Assembly: GCA_965215115.1 (NCBI GenBank)
Contig: OZ244050.1
Coordinates: 248,001-312,000 of the forward strand
Direction: 5' to 3'
Source of the DNA: CALDTK01 sp965215115
Lineage (GTDB): Bacteria > Bacteroidota > Bacteroidia > Chitinophagales > Saprospiraceae
Length of the DNA stretch: 64,000 nucleotides
A model generated the notes under the pieces. That model did no database searches and had not been told where the DNA came from. It was given only the letters and a program-made list of their open reading frames with translations. The position numbers and the translations under genes are program-made. Each line of letters opens with the position of its first letter. Positions within the stretch are counted from its first letter, which is position 1. This document shows positions 41,375 to 51,226 of this stretch, piece by piece.

Positions 41375-42874
41375 ATGCCAAACCACTCCAACCCTACCTC
41401 CCGCCGCGACTTCCTCCGCAAGTCGGCCGCCGCCGGGCTCGGTTTCACGATTGTGCCGAGTACGGTGATGAGCGGCTTCGGGTACAAGGCCCCTTCGGAC
41501 AAGCTCAACATCGTCGGCGTGGGCGTCGGCGGGAAGGGCTACGAGAACCTCTCGGCGATGACCTCCGAGAACATCATCGGCCTGTGCGACATCGACTGGA
41601 ACTACTCCCAGCGCTGCTTCGACGCCTTCCCGAAGGCGCGCAAGTTCTACGACTGGCGCAAGATGTACGACGCGATGGGCAAGGAGATGGACGCCGTCGT
41701 GATCGCGACCGCCGACCACACCCACGCCGCCATCACGGCCGAGGCGATGATGCTCGGCAAGCACGTCTTCACGCAGAAGCCCCTCACGCACTCCGTCTAC
41801 GAGTCGCGCCTCCTCACCAAACTCGCCGCGAAGTACCCGGTCGCCACGCAGATGGGCGCGCAGGGCAACTCCGGCGACGGCGTCCGGACGCTGTGTGAGT
41901 GGGTCTGGAACGGCGAGATCGGCGAGGTCAGGGAGGCCCACACCTGGACGGACCGCCCGATCTGGCCGCAGGGCCTGGAGCGCCCGGCCACCGCGATGAC
42001 CGTCCCGAAGAACTTCGACTGGGACCTCTTCGTCGGCCCGGCGCCGATGCGGCCCTACCACGAGATCTACACGCCGTGGAACTGGCGCGGGTTCTGGGAC
42101 TTCGGCACGGGGGCCTTCGGGGACATGGCCTGCCACATCATGGACCCCGTCTACCGCGCGCTGAAGCTCAAGTACCCCTCGGCGGTGGCCGGGAGCTCGA
42201 CGACGGCCAACACCGAGAGCGCGCCGCAGGCGGAGAAGGTGCGCTTCGACTTCCCGGCGCGCGCCGCGATGGACAAGGTCGGGATGCCGGCCGTGAGCGT
42301 ACACTGGTACGACGGCGGGATGCTGCCCGAGCGTCCGGAGGGCTGGCCCGAGGGCAAGCCCTGGATCGAGGACGGGCTCGGGGGCTGCATGCTGGTCGGC
42401 ACGAAGGACACGCTCGTCGCGCGCGCGGGCGGCTTCAAGCCCTGGCTGCTGTCGGGTCGCGAGCCCAATGTCACGCCTTACCTGCGTCGCGTCCCCGGCT
42501 CCATCAACTACAAGGACGGCCCCCACGAAGCCGACTGGATCCGGGCCTGCAAGGAGTCGCCCGCGAGCCGCGTCGAGGCCTCGGCCAACTTCGCGTACTC
42601 AGGTCCGTTCAACGAGATGGTGCTACTGGGCGTGCTCGCGATCCGGCTCAAGGGCCTCAACAAGGACCTGCTGTGGGACGGGGACAACATGCGCTTCACG
42701 AACGTCGGCGAGGGCGAGAAGATGAAGGTCACCGTCCACGACGGCTTCGCGATGGTCAACGGGATCCCGACGTGGAATACCGAACGCGTCGAGCTCGACG
42801 CCCTCACCGAGGCGACGGAGTACATCAAGCACACCTATCGCAACGGGTGGACGCTGCCGGCCATGCCGGTGTAG
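41375..42874 (+). CDS. TAT-exported Gfo/Idh/MocA oxidoreductase
   Basis: 499 residues. A twin-arginine signal (SRRDFLRKSAAAGLGF) directs the folded, cofactor-bound protein to the periplasm. The Rossmann domain shows NIVGVGVGGKGYEN, then ADHTHAAITAEAMMLGKHVFTQKPL with the conserved K-P, and FWDFGTGAFGDMACHIMD. Bacteroidota proteins of this type oxidise glycosides at C3 and often travel with DUF1080 proteins and TIM-barrel epimerases, as here (39498 and, further away, 56925). There is no mini-hairpin in 1.5 kb, one of the longest gene-sized gaps. Confidence 0.92.
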   Translation: MPNHSNPTSRRDFLRKSAAAGLGFTIVPSTVMSGFGYKAPSDKLNIVGVGVGGKGYENLSAMTSENIIGLCDIDWNYSQRCFDAFPKARKFYDWRKMYDAMGKEMDAVVIATADHTHAAITAEAMMLGKHVFTQKPLTHSVYESRLLTKLAAKYPVATQMGAQGNSGDGVRTLCEWVWNGEIGEVREAHTWTDRPIWPQGLERPATAMTVPKNFDWDLFVGPAPMRPYHEIYTPWNWRGFWDFGTGAFGDMACHIMDPVYRALKLKYPSAVAGSSTTANTESAPQAEKVRFDFPARAAMDKVGMPAVSVHWYDGGMLPERPEGWPEGKPWIEDGLGGCMLVGTKDTLVARAGGFKPWLLSGREPNVTPYLRRVPGSINYKDGPHEADWIRACKESPASRVEASANFAYSGPFNEMVLLGVLAIRLKGLNKDLLWDGDNMRFTNVGEGEKMKVTVHDGFAMVNGIPTWNTERVELDALTEATEYIKHTYRNGWTLPAMPV

Positions 42875-42879
42875 GAGGG

Positions 42880-42965
42880 ACTCAGGGACCGGCTGCGCCT
42901 GATGGACGCGGGAGCGGCTGCGCCTGATGGACGCGGGAGCGGCTGCGCCTGTCGGACGGGTCTCT
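42880..42965. repeat. GCGGCTGCGCCTGATGGACG tandem repeat
   Basis: Three copies of a roughly 25-bp unit (CGGGAGCGGCTGCGCCTGAT plus GGACG) follow the Gfo/Idh stop. A related single unit (CGGCTGCGCCTGTCGGA) follows the cysN stop at about 17747. Confidence 0.85.
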
Positions 42966-43048
42966 AACTTTTGATGGAAAGGGTCTTCGGGGCTCCGGTT
43001 CGAGGGTGAGCCTTTCGGCAAAACGAGTACAGGCGCTACTGCAATTGC

Positions 43049-44194
43049 CTAGGGATTTCGCTCCAGCAGTTGGGCCAATTGCCGCGCGGCTACTGCGAGC
43101 CAAGGTCGCGGATCTTCGAGGGCGCTGATTTCGTTTGGGGCGAGGTCTACGAGGGCGGTGACGGAGGCCAATCCGGCGTGTAGCGTACGCGTGGCTGGTG
43201 GTGCGGGGGCGGCGGGTAAGGCGTTGCGGCCTACTAGGGCGTGACAGGGCTTACCCCGCGCGAGGGCACGCGCCAAAACCTCCCCCACTACCTTCCCGCG
43301 GAAGCTCTGCCCGTCGAGTTGTCCTTCGCCCGTGATGACGACATCCGCCCACGCGATGTGCTCGTCGAGTTGGGCCAGGTCGGCGACCGCGTCGAAGCCC
43401 GGTCGGAGTTCGGCACCGAGGAGGGCTACTAGGCCGGCGCCGATCCCGCCCGCAGCGCCACCGCCGGGGAGGTGGGCGATGTCGGTTTTGGCGAAAGCCG
43501 CGAGGAAGGTGCTCGCGTGACGCAAGCCAGCATCGAGGGTGGCGATCTGCTCGTCGCTCGCGCCCTTCTGCCGGGCGTAGACGTGCGCGGCGCCCCGCGG
43601 GCCGTACAGCGGATTGTCGACATCGCACAGGAGCGTGAAGGATACCCCGGCCCAAGTAGGTTTTGCCGGAAGGCGAATCCCCTCCAGGCGACTCAGTTGT
43701 CCGCCCGTGATGTGCCCTATGACCCCCGGTAGCCCGAACCCGAGCGCCTGCGCGATGCCGAGCCCGGCGTCATTGGTGGCGCTGCCGCCGAGCAGGAGGT
43801 AGACGTGCCGGGCGCCGCGCTCGACGGCGTGTTTGACGAGCAGGCCCGTGCCGTAGGTCGAGGTGCGGAGCGGGTCACGCTCGGTGTCGGCGAGGCGGGC
43901 GAGCCCGCTGGCGGCGGCGACCTCGACGTAGGCCCGGGTGTCGTCGGCGAGGTAGGTGGCCGTGAGCGGGCGGCCGAGGGGGTCTAGGGTCGGGACGTCT
44001 ACCCTGCGGAGGTCGAGGTAGGCGCTGAGGACATCCAGTGTGCCGTCGCCCCCGTCGGCGAGGGGCAAGGCGCGGATGTCGGCGTGGGGAAGTTTTGCCG
44101 AAAGGCCTTCGGTGACGCTCTCGCAGAAGCCGGCGGCGGTGATGGAGCCTTTGAATTTGTCAGGGGCGAGTAGGATGCGGGGGGGTGGGGGCAC
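43049..44194 (-). CDS. glxK: Glycerate kinase (GARK type)
   Basis: 381 residues from GTG at 44194. ILLAPDKFKGSITA at the N-terminus, LPLADGGDGTLDVL, LLLGGSATNDAGLGIAQALGF, and WADVVITGEGQLDGQSFRGK are the family signatures. It phosphorylates D-glycerate to 2-phosphoglycerate (family knowledge), feeding glycolysis. Length is normal. Four mini-hairpins lie in the 1.1-kb gene (43265, 43485, 43660, 44092), three of them with different stems or loops, and another just downstream (43010). Confidence 0.93.
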   Translation of the reverse strand: MPPPPRILLAPDKFKGSITAAGFCESVTEGLSAKLPHADIRALPLADGGDGTLDVLSAYLDLRRVDVPTLDPLGRPLTATYLADDTRAYVEVAAASGLARLADTERDPLRTSTYGTGLLVKHAVERGARHVYLLLGGSATNDAGLGIAQALGFGLPGVIGHITGGQLSRLEGIRLPAKPTWAGVSFTLLCDVDNPLYGPRGAAHVYARQKGASDEQIATLDAGLRHASTFLAAFAKTDIAHLPGGGAAGGIGAGLVALLGAELRPGFDAVADLAQLDEHIAWADVVITGEGQLDGQSFRGKVVGEVLARALARGKPCHALVGRNALPAAPAPPATRTLHAGLASVTALVDLAPNEISALEDPRPWLAVAARQLAQLLERNP

Positions 44195-44638
44195 GGGGGC
44201 GGATTGCAGTTCGGGTTAGGGTATTGGGTAGGGCGGGGCTCGCTGGGGGGGGCGGCGGCTGGTGATTGGTGCTGGAGTGGGCTGGGTAGGGCGGGGGCCG
44301 TTGAACCAGCGGGCCGAGTTTGGGATCGTTGTTGGTTGCTTAGAATTTCTGTCGGCCCGCTCGTCCAATGACCGCCCGCGGGTGGGGCGCAATGCTCTGG
44401 GAAGCAGGCTTGGGTGGACAGCTAGGGACTGCCGGGCAAAGGTGGGGCGGTGCTTATGGGTAGATGGGCAGACGGGCGGCAGGCAGAGGTACTGATTTGG
44501 TCGCGAGGGGTTTGTGGCACTTCTTTAATTTGTGCTTGCTTGCGTGCCTGAGGCTACCTTTCGCACCCGGTTACGCGCTGCGTGCAGCGTTTTGGCGACA
44601 GCCGTACAAATGGCGGCGGCGCTCTAACTTTCTCCCCG
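44195..44638. other. Intergenic region with structured inverted repeat
   Basis: About 440 bases. It contains copy 2 of the structured inverted repeat (44291-44379) and a mini-hairpin with a GACA loop (44589). No gene is evident. Confidence 0.6.
44291..44379. repeat. Structured inverted-repeat element, copy 2
   Basis: Core GTTGAACCAGCGGGCCGA pairs with the complement of TCATTGGACGAGCGGGCCGA. The inner stem is GCGGGCCG / CGGCCCGC. The outer stem is short in this copy. Confidence 0.8.
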
Positions 44639-47600
44639 ATGAAAACAACACTACGACTTTCTCTACTTCTTCTTTTAGCCGCTTGTGTGCCCTCCTCGAC
44701 GGAGGCGCAGCGCGTCCCCAGGACCGCCGTCCAGGTAGTCGACCAGCCGGACCCCGGGGATGAAGGAAAAGGACGCCAAGCCGTGGAGCGCCACCACCTT
44801 CAAGGGCCTCGAGTTCCGCAGCGTCGGACCGGCCTTTTACGCGGGGCGCATCGCGGACGTGGCTATTAATCCCAACAAAACCTCCGAGTGGTACGTGGCC
44901 GTCGGCTCGGGGGGCGTCTGGAAGACCTCGAACGCCGGGGTGACCTTCGAGCCGATTTTCGACGACCAGAAGGACGTGTACTCGACGGGCACGGTGACGA
45001 TCGACCCGCACAATGACCAGCGCATCTGGGTGGGCACGGGCGAGAACTCCGGCGGGCGCCACTTCGCCTGGGGCAATGGGCTGTACCTGTCCGAGGACGG
45101 CGGGAAGACCTGGAAGAACAAGGGTCTGCGGCGCTCGGAGCACCTCTCGGACGTCGTCATCCACCCGAACCCCGACAGCGCCCACGTGATGTGGGTCGCG
45201 GCGCAGGGCCCGCTGTGGAGCAAGGGCGGCGAGCGCGGCGTGTACATGTCCACCGACGGCGGGAATACCTGGCGGCGTACGCTCGGCAACGACGAGTGGA
45301 CCGGCGCCACCGAGCTCGAGATAGACCCGCGCAACCCGAGCCGCCTCTACGCCGCGACCTGGGACCGCCACCGGACCGTGGCCGCGTACATGGGCGGTGG
45401 ACCGGGCTCCGGGCTACACGCCTCCGACGACGGCGGGCGCACGTGGACCAAGCTGACGACGGGTTTGCCGAAGGGCGTCATGGGCAAGATCGGCCTCGTG
45501 ATGTCGCCGCAGGACCCGGACGTGCTCTACGCCGCGATCGAGCTCGAGCTCAAGACCGGCGGCGTGTGGCGCACCGAGAACCGCGGCGCGAGCTGGACGA
45601 AGATGTCGGACCTCGTAGCCGGGGGCACGGGCCCGCACTACTACCAGGAGCTGTGGGCGAGCCCGCACCAGTTTGACCGCATCTACTTCGCGAACAACAT
45701 CCTCCAGGTCTCGGAGGACGGCGGCAAGACCTGGCGCTCGGGCGAGGCGCCCGGCAAGCACGTCGACAACCACGCGATGGCCTTTCGGGCGGATGACCCG
45801 GACTACTTGATGGTCGGCACGGACGGCGGCCTGTACGAGAGTTACGATCTCGGCAAGACCTACCGCCACTTCCCGATGCCGATCACGCAGTTCTACAAGA
45901 TCGCCGTCGATGACGCGGAGCCGTTTTACAACATCTACGGTGGCACGCAGGACAACTCCACGCAGGGCGGACCATCGCGCACCGACAACACCACCGGCGG
46001 CCAGAGCGGCGACTGGACCATCATCAACGGCGGCGACGGCCACCAGCCCGCTACCGAGCCCGGCAACCCGAACATCGTCTACGCCCAGAGCCAGCAGGGC
46101 TACCTGAACCGCATCGACATGACCACTGGCGAGCACGTCGTCATCCGCCCGCAGCCGGCCGCCGGGGAGCCCTACGAGCGCTACAACTGGGACGCCCCGA
46201 TCTGGGTGAGCCACCACGACCCGAAGCGTCTGTACTTCGCCTCGCAGCGCCTGTGGCGCTCCGACGACCGCGGCGACAACTGGACGGCCCTCTCCGAGGA
46301 CTTGACGCGCGACGAGAACCGCCTCGCGCTCCCGATCATGGGGCGGGTCCAGAGCTACGACAACCCCTGGGACGTCTACGCGATGTCGAACTTCAACTCG
46401 ATCACGTCGATCGGCGAGAGCGCCGTCGACGAGAAGCGCCTCTACGTCGGCACGGACGACGGCCTGATCTGGACGAGCCCCGACGGCGGCACGACCTGGA
46501 AGAAGACCGAGGTCGGCAGCATCTCCGGCGTCCCGAGGCGGGCCTTCGTCAACGACATCCGCGGTGACCTCCACGACGCCAACACGGCTTACGTGGCGCT
46601 CGACAACCACAAGGAGGGCGACTACCGCCCCTACCTCTACAAGACCACCGACGGCGGCAGCACGTGGAGGTCGATCACGAAGGGCCTGCCGGACACGACG
46701 CTGGTGTGGCGCACGGTGCAGGACCACGTCAATCCGAATCTGCTCTTCGTCGGCACCGAGTTCGGCGTCTACTTCAGCGTCGACGGCGGCGGGGAGTGGC
46801 TGCAGCTACAGGGTGGCCTGCCGCCGATCGGCATCCGCGACCTGAAGATTCAGCGGCGCGAGAACGATCTCGTGGCTGCGACCTTCGGGAGAAGCATCTA
46901 CGTACTCGACGACTACTCGGCGCTGCGCTCGGTCAACAAGGACATGGTCGCGCAGGCGGCCGCCATCCTCCCGATGCGTGACGCGGACCTCTACCAACCG
47001 CGCAGCATCCTCACCGACGGGGGGAAAGGCTCGATTGGGTCGGGTCACTACACGGCCAAAAATCCCGAGTTCGGTGCCGTGATCACGTACTACTTGCGCG
47101 ACGAGTTCGAGTCCGCCAAGGACAAGCGCAAGAAGGGCGAGAAGGCCATCAACAAGGCCAAGACCGACGTGACCTTCCCCGGGTACGAGGCCCTCGAGGC
47201 CGAGCGTCTCGAGCAGGAGCCCAAGCTCTGGCTCACGATCGCCGACGCCCAGGGCAATGCCGTACGCCGCATCGAGGCCTCCGGCACGAAGGGCGTCCAC
47301 CGCACGGCCTGGAACCTACGCTACCCGTCGATGATGCCGGTGGAAGACAGGAAACCCGCCAGCGGCGATGACGACGACGAGGAGGACGAGCGCAGTGGAC
47401 CGAACGGGCGTTGGGCCGAGCCGGGCACCTACACCGTGACGCTCAACAAGCAGGACGGGGCCACGTGGACGCAATTGGCCGGTCCGATGAGTTTTGAGGT
47501 GAAGCGCTTGCGGGAGGGGAGCCTTTCGGCAAAACCTGCCGCGGACCGGATTGCCTTCTCGAAGGCGTACGACGAGTCCCGGGCCACGTACACGTTGCAG

Positions 47601-47993
47601 GGTAAGCGCCTGGCCGAACTCCAGAAGGAGCTGACGCGCGCGAAGGAGGCCGTAATGCGGGCCGAGGAGAAGGACATCACGTCGGCCATCCAGACGCTCG
47701 CCAACCTCGAGAAGGACGTCGAGACGCTGAAGGTGACCTTGAACGGTGAGCCGAGCCGCAGCAAGATTGGCGAGAAAACGAACCCGAGTGTCGGGTCGCG
47801 GCTCGGCGAGACGCGGCGTGGCCAGGGGGAGATCTTCGGTCCGACGGGGACTTCGGTGGAGAACCTCCGGCTAATTAACACGGAGTTGGCGGCGGTCGAC
47901 AAGGAGATTACGCGGCTCGAGAGCCTGCTCACGGGCGTGAAGCGGATGACGGCCGGGTGGGTGATGCCGGCGTGGGATTTCGGGGCGGAGTAG
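44639..47993 (+). CDS. Giant exported BNR/VPS10-like repeat protein, frameshift near 44757
   Basis: A signal peptide (MKTTLRLSLLLLLAACVP) starts at ATG 44639, but its frame leaves the main frame just before 44760. Removing one G from the run CCCCGGGG (44752-44759) joins them, giving a protein of about 1,118 residues. The main part has many BNR/Asp-box and VPS10-like beta-propeller repeats (VGSGGVWKTSNAGVTFEPIFD, YLSEDGGKTWKNKG, YMSTDGGNTWRRTL, ASDDGGRTWTKL), a beta domain, and a C-terminal coiled coil. The frameshift may be a sequencing error, phase variation at the homopolymer, or a real break; internal start at 44760 would give a non-exported protein. One mini-hairpin (47521). Confidence 0.85.
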
Positions 47994-48075
47994 GCGGGTG
48001 TTGCTTTGCGGGAGTGGATTTGGAGGTTGTTGGTTGGGGTTGGGTTTTGGGGGGGGCTTACCTCTAGGACTTTGA

Positions 48076-48181
48076 CCGCGGCGCCCGGGGCCCGTTGAAC
48101 CAGCGCGCCGAGTCTGGGACCGTCGCTTTTGTCTGGGGCTATCGTCGGCGCGCTCGTCCAACGACCGCCCGGGCGCCGCGG
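48076..48181. repeat. Structured inverted-repeat element, copy 3
   Basis: Outer arms CCGCGGCGCCCGGG pair perfectly with their complement at the right end. The core GTTGAACCAGCGCGCCGA pairs with the complement of TCGTTGGACGAGCGCGCCGA. Both stems differ in sequence from copies 1 and 2 yet are complementary. Confidence 0.85.
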
Positions 48182-48269
48182 GGGCGGGGGATAAACTGGG
48201 TATTCGTGCTTTGTCGGTGAGCCCCGACTGCCAATAAGTTGGAGTAATTACCAAAACTTCGTAAAGCCG

Positions 48270-48277
48270 TACCTTCG
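48270..48277 (+). promoter_or_regulatory. Candidate -7 element TACCTTCG
   Basis: TACCTTCG, 41 bp before the ATG at 48319. The same 8-mer lies upstream of the minus-strand genes starting at 52866 (box 52884-52891) and 61329 (box 61334-61341). Confidence 0.45.
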
Positions 48278-48318
48278 CGCGCCCCGCTGCTTAGAGCGGG
48301 TCTAGCTCTGCCGTTTTT

Positions 48319-48960
48319 ATGGACAAAATCGACCTCCCGCAGGACCTCCAACCCCTCATCTCCTCCCCGCGCCCGCTCTACAAGGACGGTAGGCTCGACC
48401 TGCCCGAGACCTCCGAGGGGCTGTACATCTTCTGGTGGGCCAACGGTTGGGACGATTCGGAGACGAGTAGGGACTTGCGGGAGCGGGGCGCGAAGGAGGC
48501 CAAGTTTGCCGGGCCGCGCAACCTCGAAGCGCACTGCACCGGCTTTCACGCCCCCGGTCGCAAGCCGTTGCTCGAGACCGAGCACCTGGCGCTCTTCGTC
48601 GGGAAGAGCATGAAGATGAGCCAGCGCCTAAAGCAGCACCTCCTCCCGTCGACCACCTCCGAGCGCTACCGCATGAGTACCGGCGGCAAGCCCGTCGCCC
48701 TGGCGATCTACGGGGATGATGCCCCGAATTTTGTTTACAAGCGCACCACCTCCTGCCAGTTCCGCGCCGGGATGGAGTACCTCTTTCGCGACAACTACTT
48801 CAATCCGGAGGTGAATGCGCTGGGTCGCATCAAGAAGCACGTACTGATCTCGACGCTCACCGTTTCGCAGGAGCAAGGGGGGTTCAAGCACCGCTTCTAC
48901 TCCGAGGATTTGCTGATCGGTTTGCTCGAGCCGTGGTTCAATCTGGACGGGGAGCGTTAG
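48319..48960 (+). CDS. GIY-YIG-like protein
   Basis: 213 residues. The pattern GLYIFWW ... LALFVGKSMKMSQRLKQHL resembles the GIY-YIG nuclease fold (GIY replaced by LYI, YVG by FVG), followed by a Glu/Pro/Asn segment near the end (EDLLIGLLEPWFN). Catalytic residues are only partly recognisable, so it may be an inactive or divergent member. It stands alone. A perfect mini-hairpin starts at the base after its stop codon (48961). Confidence 0.55.
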   Translation: MDKIDLPQDLQPLISSPRPLYKDGRLDLPETSEGLYIFWWANGWDDSETSRDLRERGAKEAKFAGPRNLEAHCTGFHAPGRKPLLETEHLALFVGKSMKMSQRLKQHLLPSTTSERYRMSTGGKPVALAIYGDDAPNFVYKRTTSCQFRAGMEYLFRDNYFNPEVNALGRIKKHVLISTLTVSQEQGGFKHRFYSEDLLIGLLEPWFNLDGER

Positions 48961-49007
48961 GTTTTGGCGAAAGCCCTCCCCGGCACTCGGGTCACGAATC
49001 CCCGGCC

Positions 49008-49760
49008 CTACTGTCGTACGGCCACGCCCTGCCGCGCCAGTTCTCGCTTCAGTTGCGTGATGCCGATCTCGCCGAAGTGAAACACGCTGGCCGCTAGCGC
49101 CGCGTCGACCCCCGCCCGGAAGACCTCCGTAAAGTCTTGCATCGTACCGGCACCGCCGCTGGCGATGATCGGGACGGTGAGTTGTTGCGAAAGCTGATGT
49201 AGGGCGTCGAGCGCAAAACCTGCCTTGGTGCCGTCGTGATTCATGCTGGTGAACAGCACCTCGCCCGCGCCCCGCTCCTGGGCTTCGCGACACCAACTGA
49301 ATAATTCGCGCTCGGTAGCGTGGCGGCCGCCGCCGGTGTAGACGGTCCACCGCCCTTCGGTAAAACGCGCGTCCACGGCGAGGACGACGAATTGGTTCCC
49401 GAAGGCCCCGGCGAGTTCGTCGAGGAGCGCCGGTCGCCGCACGGCCGCCGAGTTGACCGCCACCTTGTCGCAACCCGCGTACAGGACCGCGCCCGCGGCC
49501 CCCACCGAATCGATGCCGCCGCCGAGGGTGAAGGGGATGCTCACGCCACGGGCGACGGCCTTGGCGAGATCGACCACCGTGGAGCGGCGCTCGTGCGTGG
49601 CCGTGATGTCGAGCAGGACCAGTTCGTCGGCGCCCTGCTCGGAGTACTGTGCCCCGAGCGCGACCGGGTCGCCGGCGTCGCGGAGGTCGACGAAGTTGAC
49701 GCCCTTGACGGTGCGCCCGTCCTTGACGTCGAGGCAGGGGATGATGCGTTTGGCGAGCAT
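49008..49760 (-). CDS. hisF: Imidazole glycerol phosphate synthase cyclase subunit
   Basis: 250 residues. A TIM barrel that, with HisH, converts PRFAR and ammonia to IGP and AICAR in histidine synthesis. The catalytic Asp pair is at D11 (IIPCLDVKDGRTVKG) and in VVLAVDARF; phosphate-binding loops are LGGGIDSV and IASGGAGTMQDF. Normal length. No other his gene is next to it in this window. Confidence 0.96.
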   Translation of the reverse strand: MLAKRIIPCLDVKDGRTVKGVNFVDLRDAGDPVALGAQYSEQGADELVLLDITATHERRSTVVDLAKAVARGVSIPFTLGGGIDSVGAAGAVLYAGCDKVAVNSAAVRRPALLDELAGAFGNQFVVLAVDARFTEGRWTVYTGGGRHATERELFSWCREAQERGAGEVLFTSMNHDGTKAGFALDALHQLSQQLTVPIIASGGAGTMQDFTEVFRAGVDAALAASVFHFGEIGITQLKRELARQGVAVRQ

Positions 49761-49896
49761 GACGGCGGGGCGGCGTTGAGGGGCGAAGGAAGGCCTAAAC
49801 GCGGCCCGGATCGAGGTTGCGCGAGGGCCGAAAAAAATTCGCGTGCCGCGCTTGGCCAGCGTCTTCGCTGCCCTTATCTTCGCGGCCGTCTTCGAC

Positions 49897-49967
49897 AGAC
49901 CCGTGGTGTAATGGTAGCACTACTGATTTTGGTTCAGTCAGTTAAGGTTCGAATCCTTACGGGTCTA
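49897..49967 (+). tRNA. tRNA-Gln (anticodon TTG)
   Basis: 71 nt cloverleaf. Acceptor AGACCCG pairs with CGGGTCT, discriminator A. D arm TGGTGTAATGGTAGCA, anticodon stem ACTGA/TCAGT with loop TTTTGGT (anticodon TTG), T arm with GGTTCGAATCC. CCA not encoded. Confidence 0.95.
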
Positions 49968-49971
49968 CCCC

Positions 49972-50018
49972 AAAAAGCCGCCCACTAGCTCACCCAGAGC
50001 AAGTCGGCGGCTTTTTTC
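49972..50018. terminator. Bidirectional intrinsic terminator
   Basis: Stem GCCGCC (49977) / GGCGGC (50006) flanked by AAAAA on the left and TTTTTT on the right, so it can end the tRNA-Gln transcript on + and the thioesterase transcript on -. Confidence 0.75.
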
Positions 50019-50024
50019 TGGCGC

Positions 50025-50411
50025 CTACTCCCCCTCCTCATACCGCCCCAGCGCCGCGCGCGCCGTGTCCGGGACCCGCGTCGGGACCCCGGCCTCGTAG
50101 TCGAAGTACACCACGACCGTCCGCATCTCCGCAGCCACCTCCCCGCCCACCAGCAGCCGGTGCCCAACCCCGACGCTCGTGTGGCCGACCTTCGTGATGA
50201 AGCTCTCGACCGTGGGGCTTTCGCCAAAACGCACCTGCCGCCGGTAGTCGACCTCGAGGCGCGCCAAAATCAGGTTCTCCACCGGGACGCCGGCCTCGCG
50301 GAAGAACGCGATGCGGGCGGACTCGGCGTAGGTGGCGTAGAGGGCGTTGTTGACGTGGCCGAGGGCGTCGGTGTCGTTGTAGCGGAGCTGGAGGTCGTAG
50401 GTGTGCGTCAC
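50025..50411 (-). CDS. Acyl-CoA thioesterase (4HBT hotdog fold)
   Basis: 128 residues: RYNDTDALGHVNNALYATYAESARIAFF carries the conserved Asp of 4-hydroxybenzoyl-CoA/YbgC-type thioesterases. It hydrolyses an acyl-CoA, substrate not known. A TACCTTCC box lies upstream on the minus strand. The mini-hairpin at 50216 encodes RFGES. Confidence 0.88.
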   Translation of the reverse strand: MTHTYDLQLRYNDTDALGHVNNALYATYAESARIAFFREAGVPVENLILARLEVDYRRQVRFGESPTVESFITKVGHTSVGVGHRLLVGGEVAAEMRTVVVYFDYEAGVPTRVPDTARAALGRYEEGE

Positions 50412-50579
50412 GGGCGCGAAGGTCGGGCTTCGGGGGAAGGTAAAGGTTGCCCCAACAAGTTGGGCCGCGACGGCGAAAGCCGCACCCAGTCGACTTCCGT
50501 CAAAACCCGAAGCCTTCCGGAATGCACCAAAGCTCCGAGCAGGCAGCGTAACGCGCCCGGGAGCGTTTACTTCGCCAGT

Positions 50580-51107
50580 ATGACCAGAGTACTACTCGTC
50601 CTCGGCTTCCTGAGCCTCGCCGCGCCGGGCACGTTTTTGCTCGCCGTGTCGATGCCGCTGGCCGCGCCAGCAGCGGAGGTCACGCCCGGGGCATTCGGAG
50701 ACGTGGGGAGCCCCGGGGGCGGCCACGAGCACCCGGCCAGCAGCGCCACCGCGGGCCGCGGCGTAGGCCGGTGGAGGGGGGGCCTCTCCCGGAATGCCGA
50801 CAGGGCCAGGTCCGTGATCCGTGACGCCGCCGCGTTCGTGCGAAGTGCCTGGGCGCCGACCGACTACGGCAATCCCCCCAACGGCCTCGCGGTCGCGGGC
50901 TTCGTGCTGAGCCTTTCGTTCCCGTTTACCTCAATCCTCGGCCCCTTGCTCGGGGTCATCTTCTCGGCGATTGCCCTGGGGCGGGCGGTGAAGTACCCAC
51001 AGTACTACGGTCGCCGCAAGATGGCCCTCGCGGGCCTAATCGTCGGCGGCGCATTCCTAATCGTCGTCGGGAGCATCTACTACGTATTGCTCGTGGTAGG
51101 CGGCTAA
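50580..51107 (+). CDS. DUF4190-like membrane protein
   Basis: 175 residues from ATG at 50580. An N-terminal signal-like segment (VLLVLGFLSLAAPGTFLLAV) and a variable linker lead to a two-helix domain (NGLAVAGFVLSLSFPFTSILGPLLGVIFSAIALGRA, RKMALAGLIVGGAFLIVVGSIYYVLL), the DUF4190 pattern. Function unknown. A mini-hairpin with the rare GAC-GGAA-GTC stem is upstream at 50492. Confidence 0.75.
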   Translation: MTRVLLVLGFLSLAAPGTFLLAVSMPLAAPAAEVTPGAFGDVGSPGGGHEHPASSATAGRGVGRWRGGLSRNADRARSVIRDAAAFVRSAWAPTDYGNPPNGLAVAGFVLSLSFPFTSILGPLLGVIFSAIALGRAVKYPQYYGRRKMALAGLIVGGAFLIVVGSIYYVLLVVGG

Positions 51108-51179
51108 AGGCACGAGCCCGCGGCCTATCGCGCGGTCGCCAGGCCCCAACTCCCGCCCCGGGGATTTTCTCCCCAACAC

Positions 51180-51187
51180 TACATTGG
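51180..51187 (+). promoter_or_regulatory. Candidate -7 element TACATTGG
   Basis: TACATTGG, 39 bp before the ATG of pgl, same class as the other TACnTTSG boxes. Confidence 0.4.
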
Positions 51188-51226
51188 GCCCCGCACCTTC
51201 CTCCCTACCGCAGCCCGCCCAGACCG

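Larger units (their letters stand above)
47994..48318. other. Intergenic region with structured inverted repeat
   Basis: About 325 bases containing copy 3 of the structured element (48076-48181) and a promoter-like TACCTTCG box at 48270. No gene seen. Confidence 0.6.

Noticed and set aside
44639..44869. Separate small lipoprotein gene before the BNR protein
   Set aside because: It is better explained as the signal peptide of the BNR protein separated by a one-base frameshift.
45463..45477. GTTTGCCGAAGGGC as a mini-hairpin site
   Set aside because: One T short and with a GAAG loop; kept out of the count as too degenerate, like 384, 3492, 49357, 53491 and 56679.
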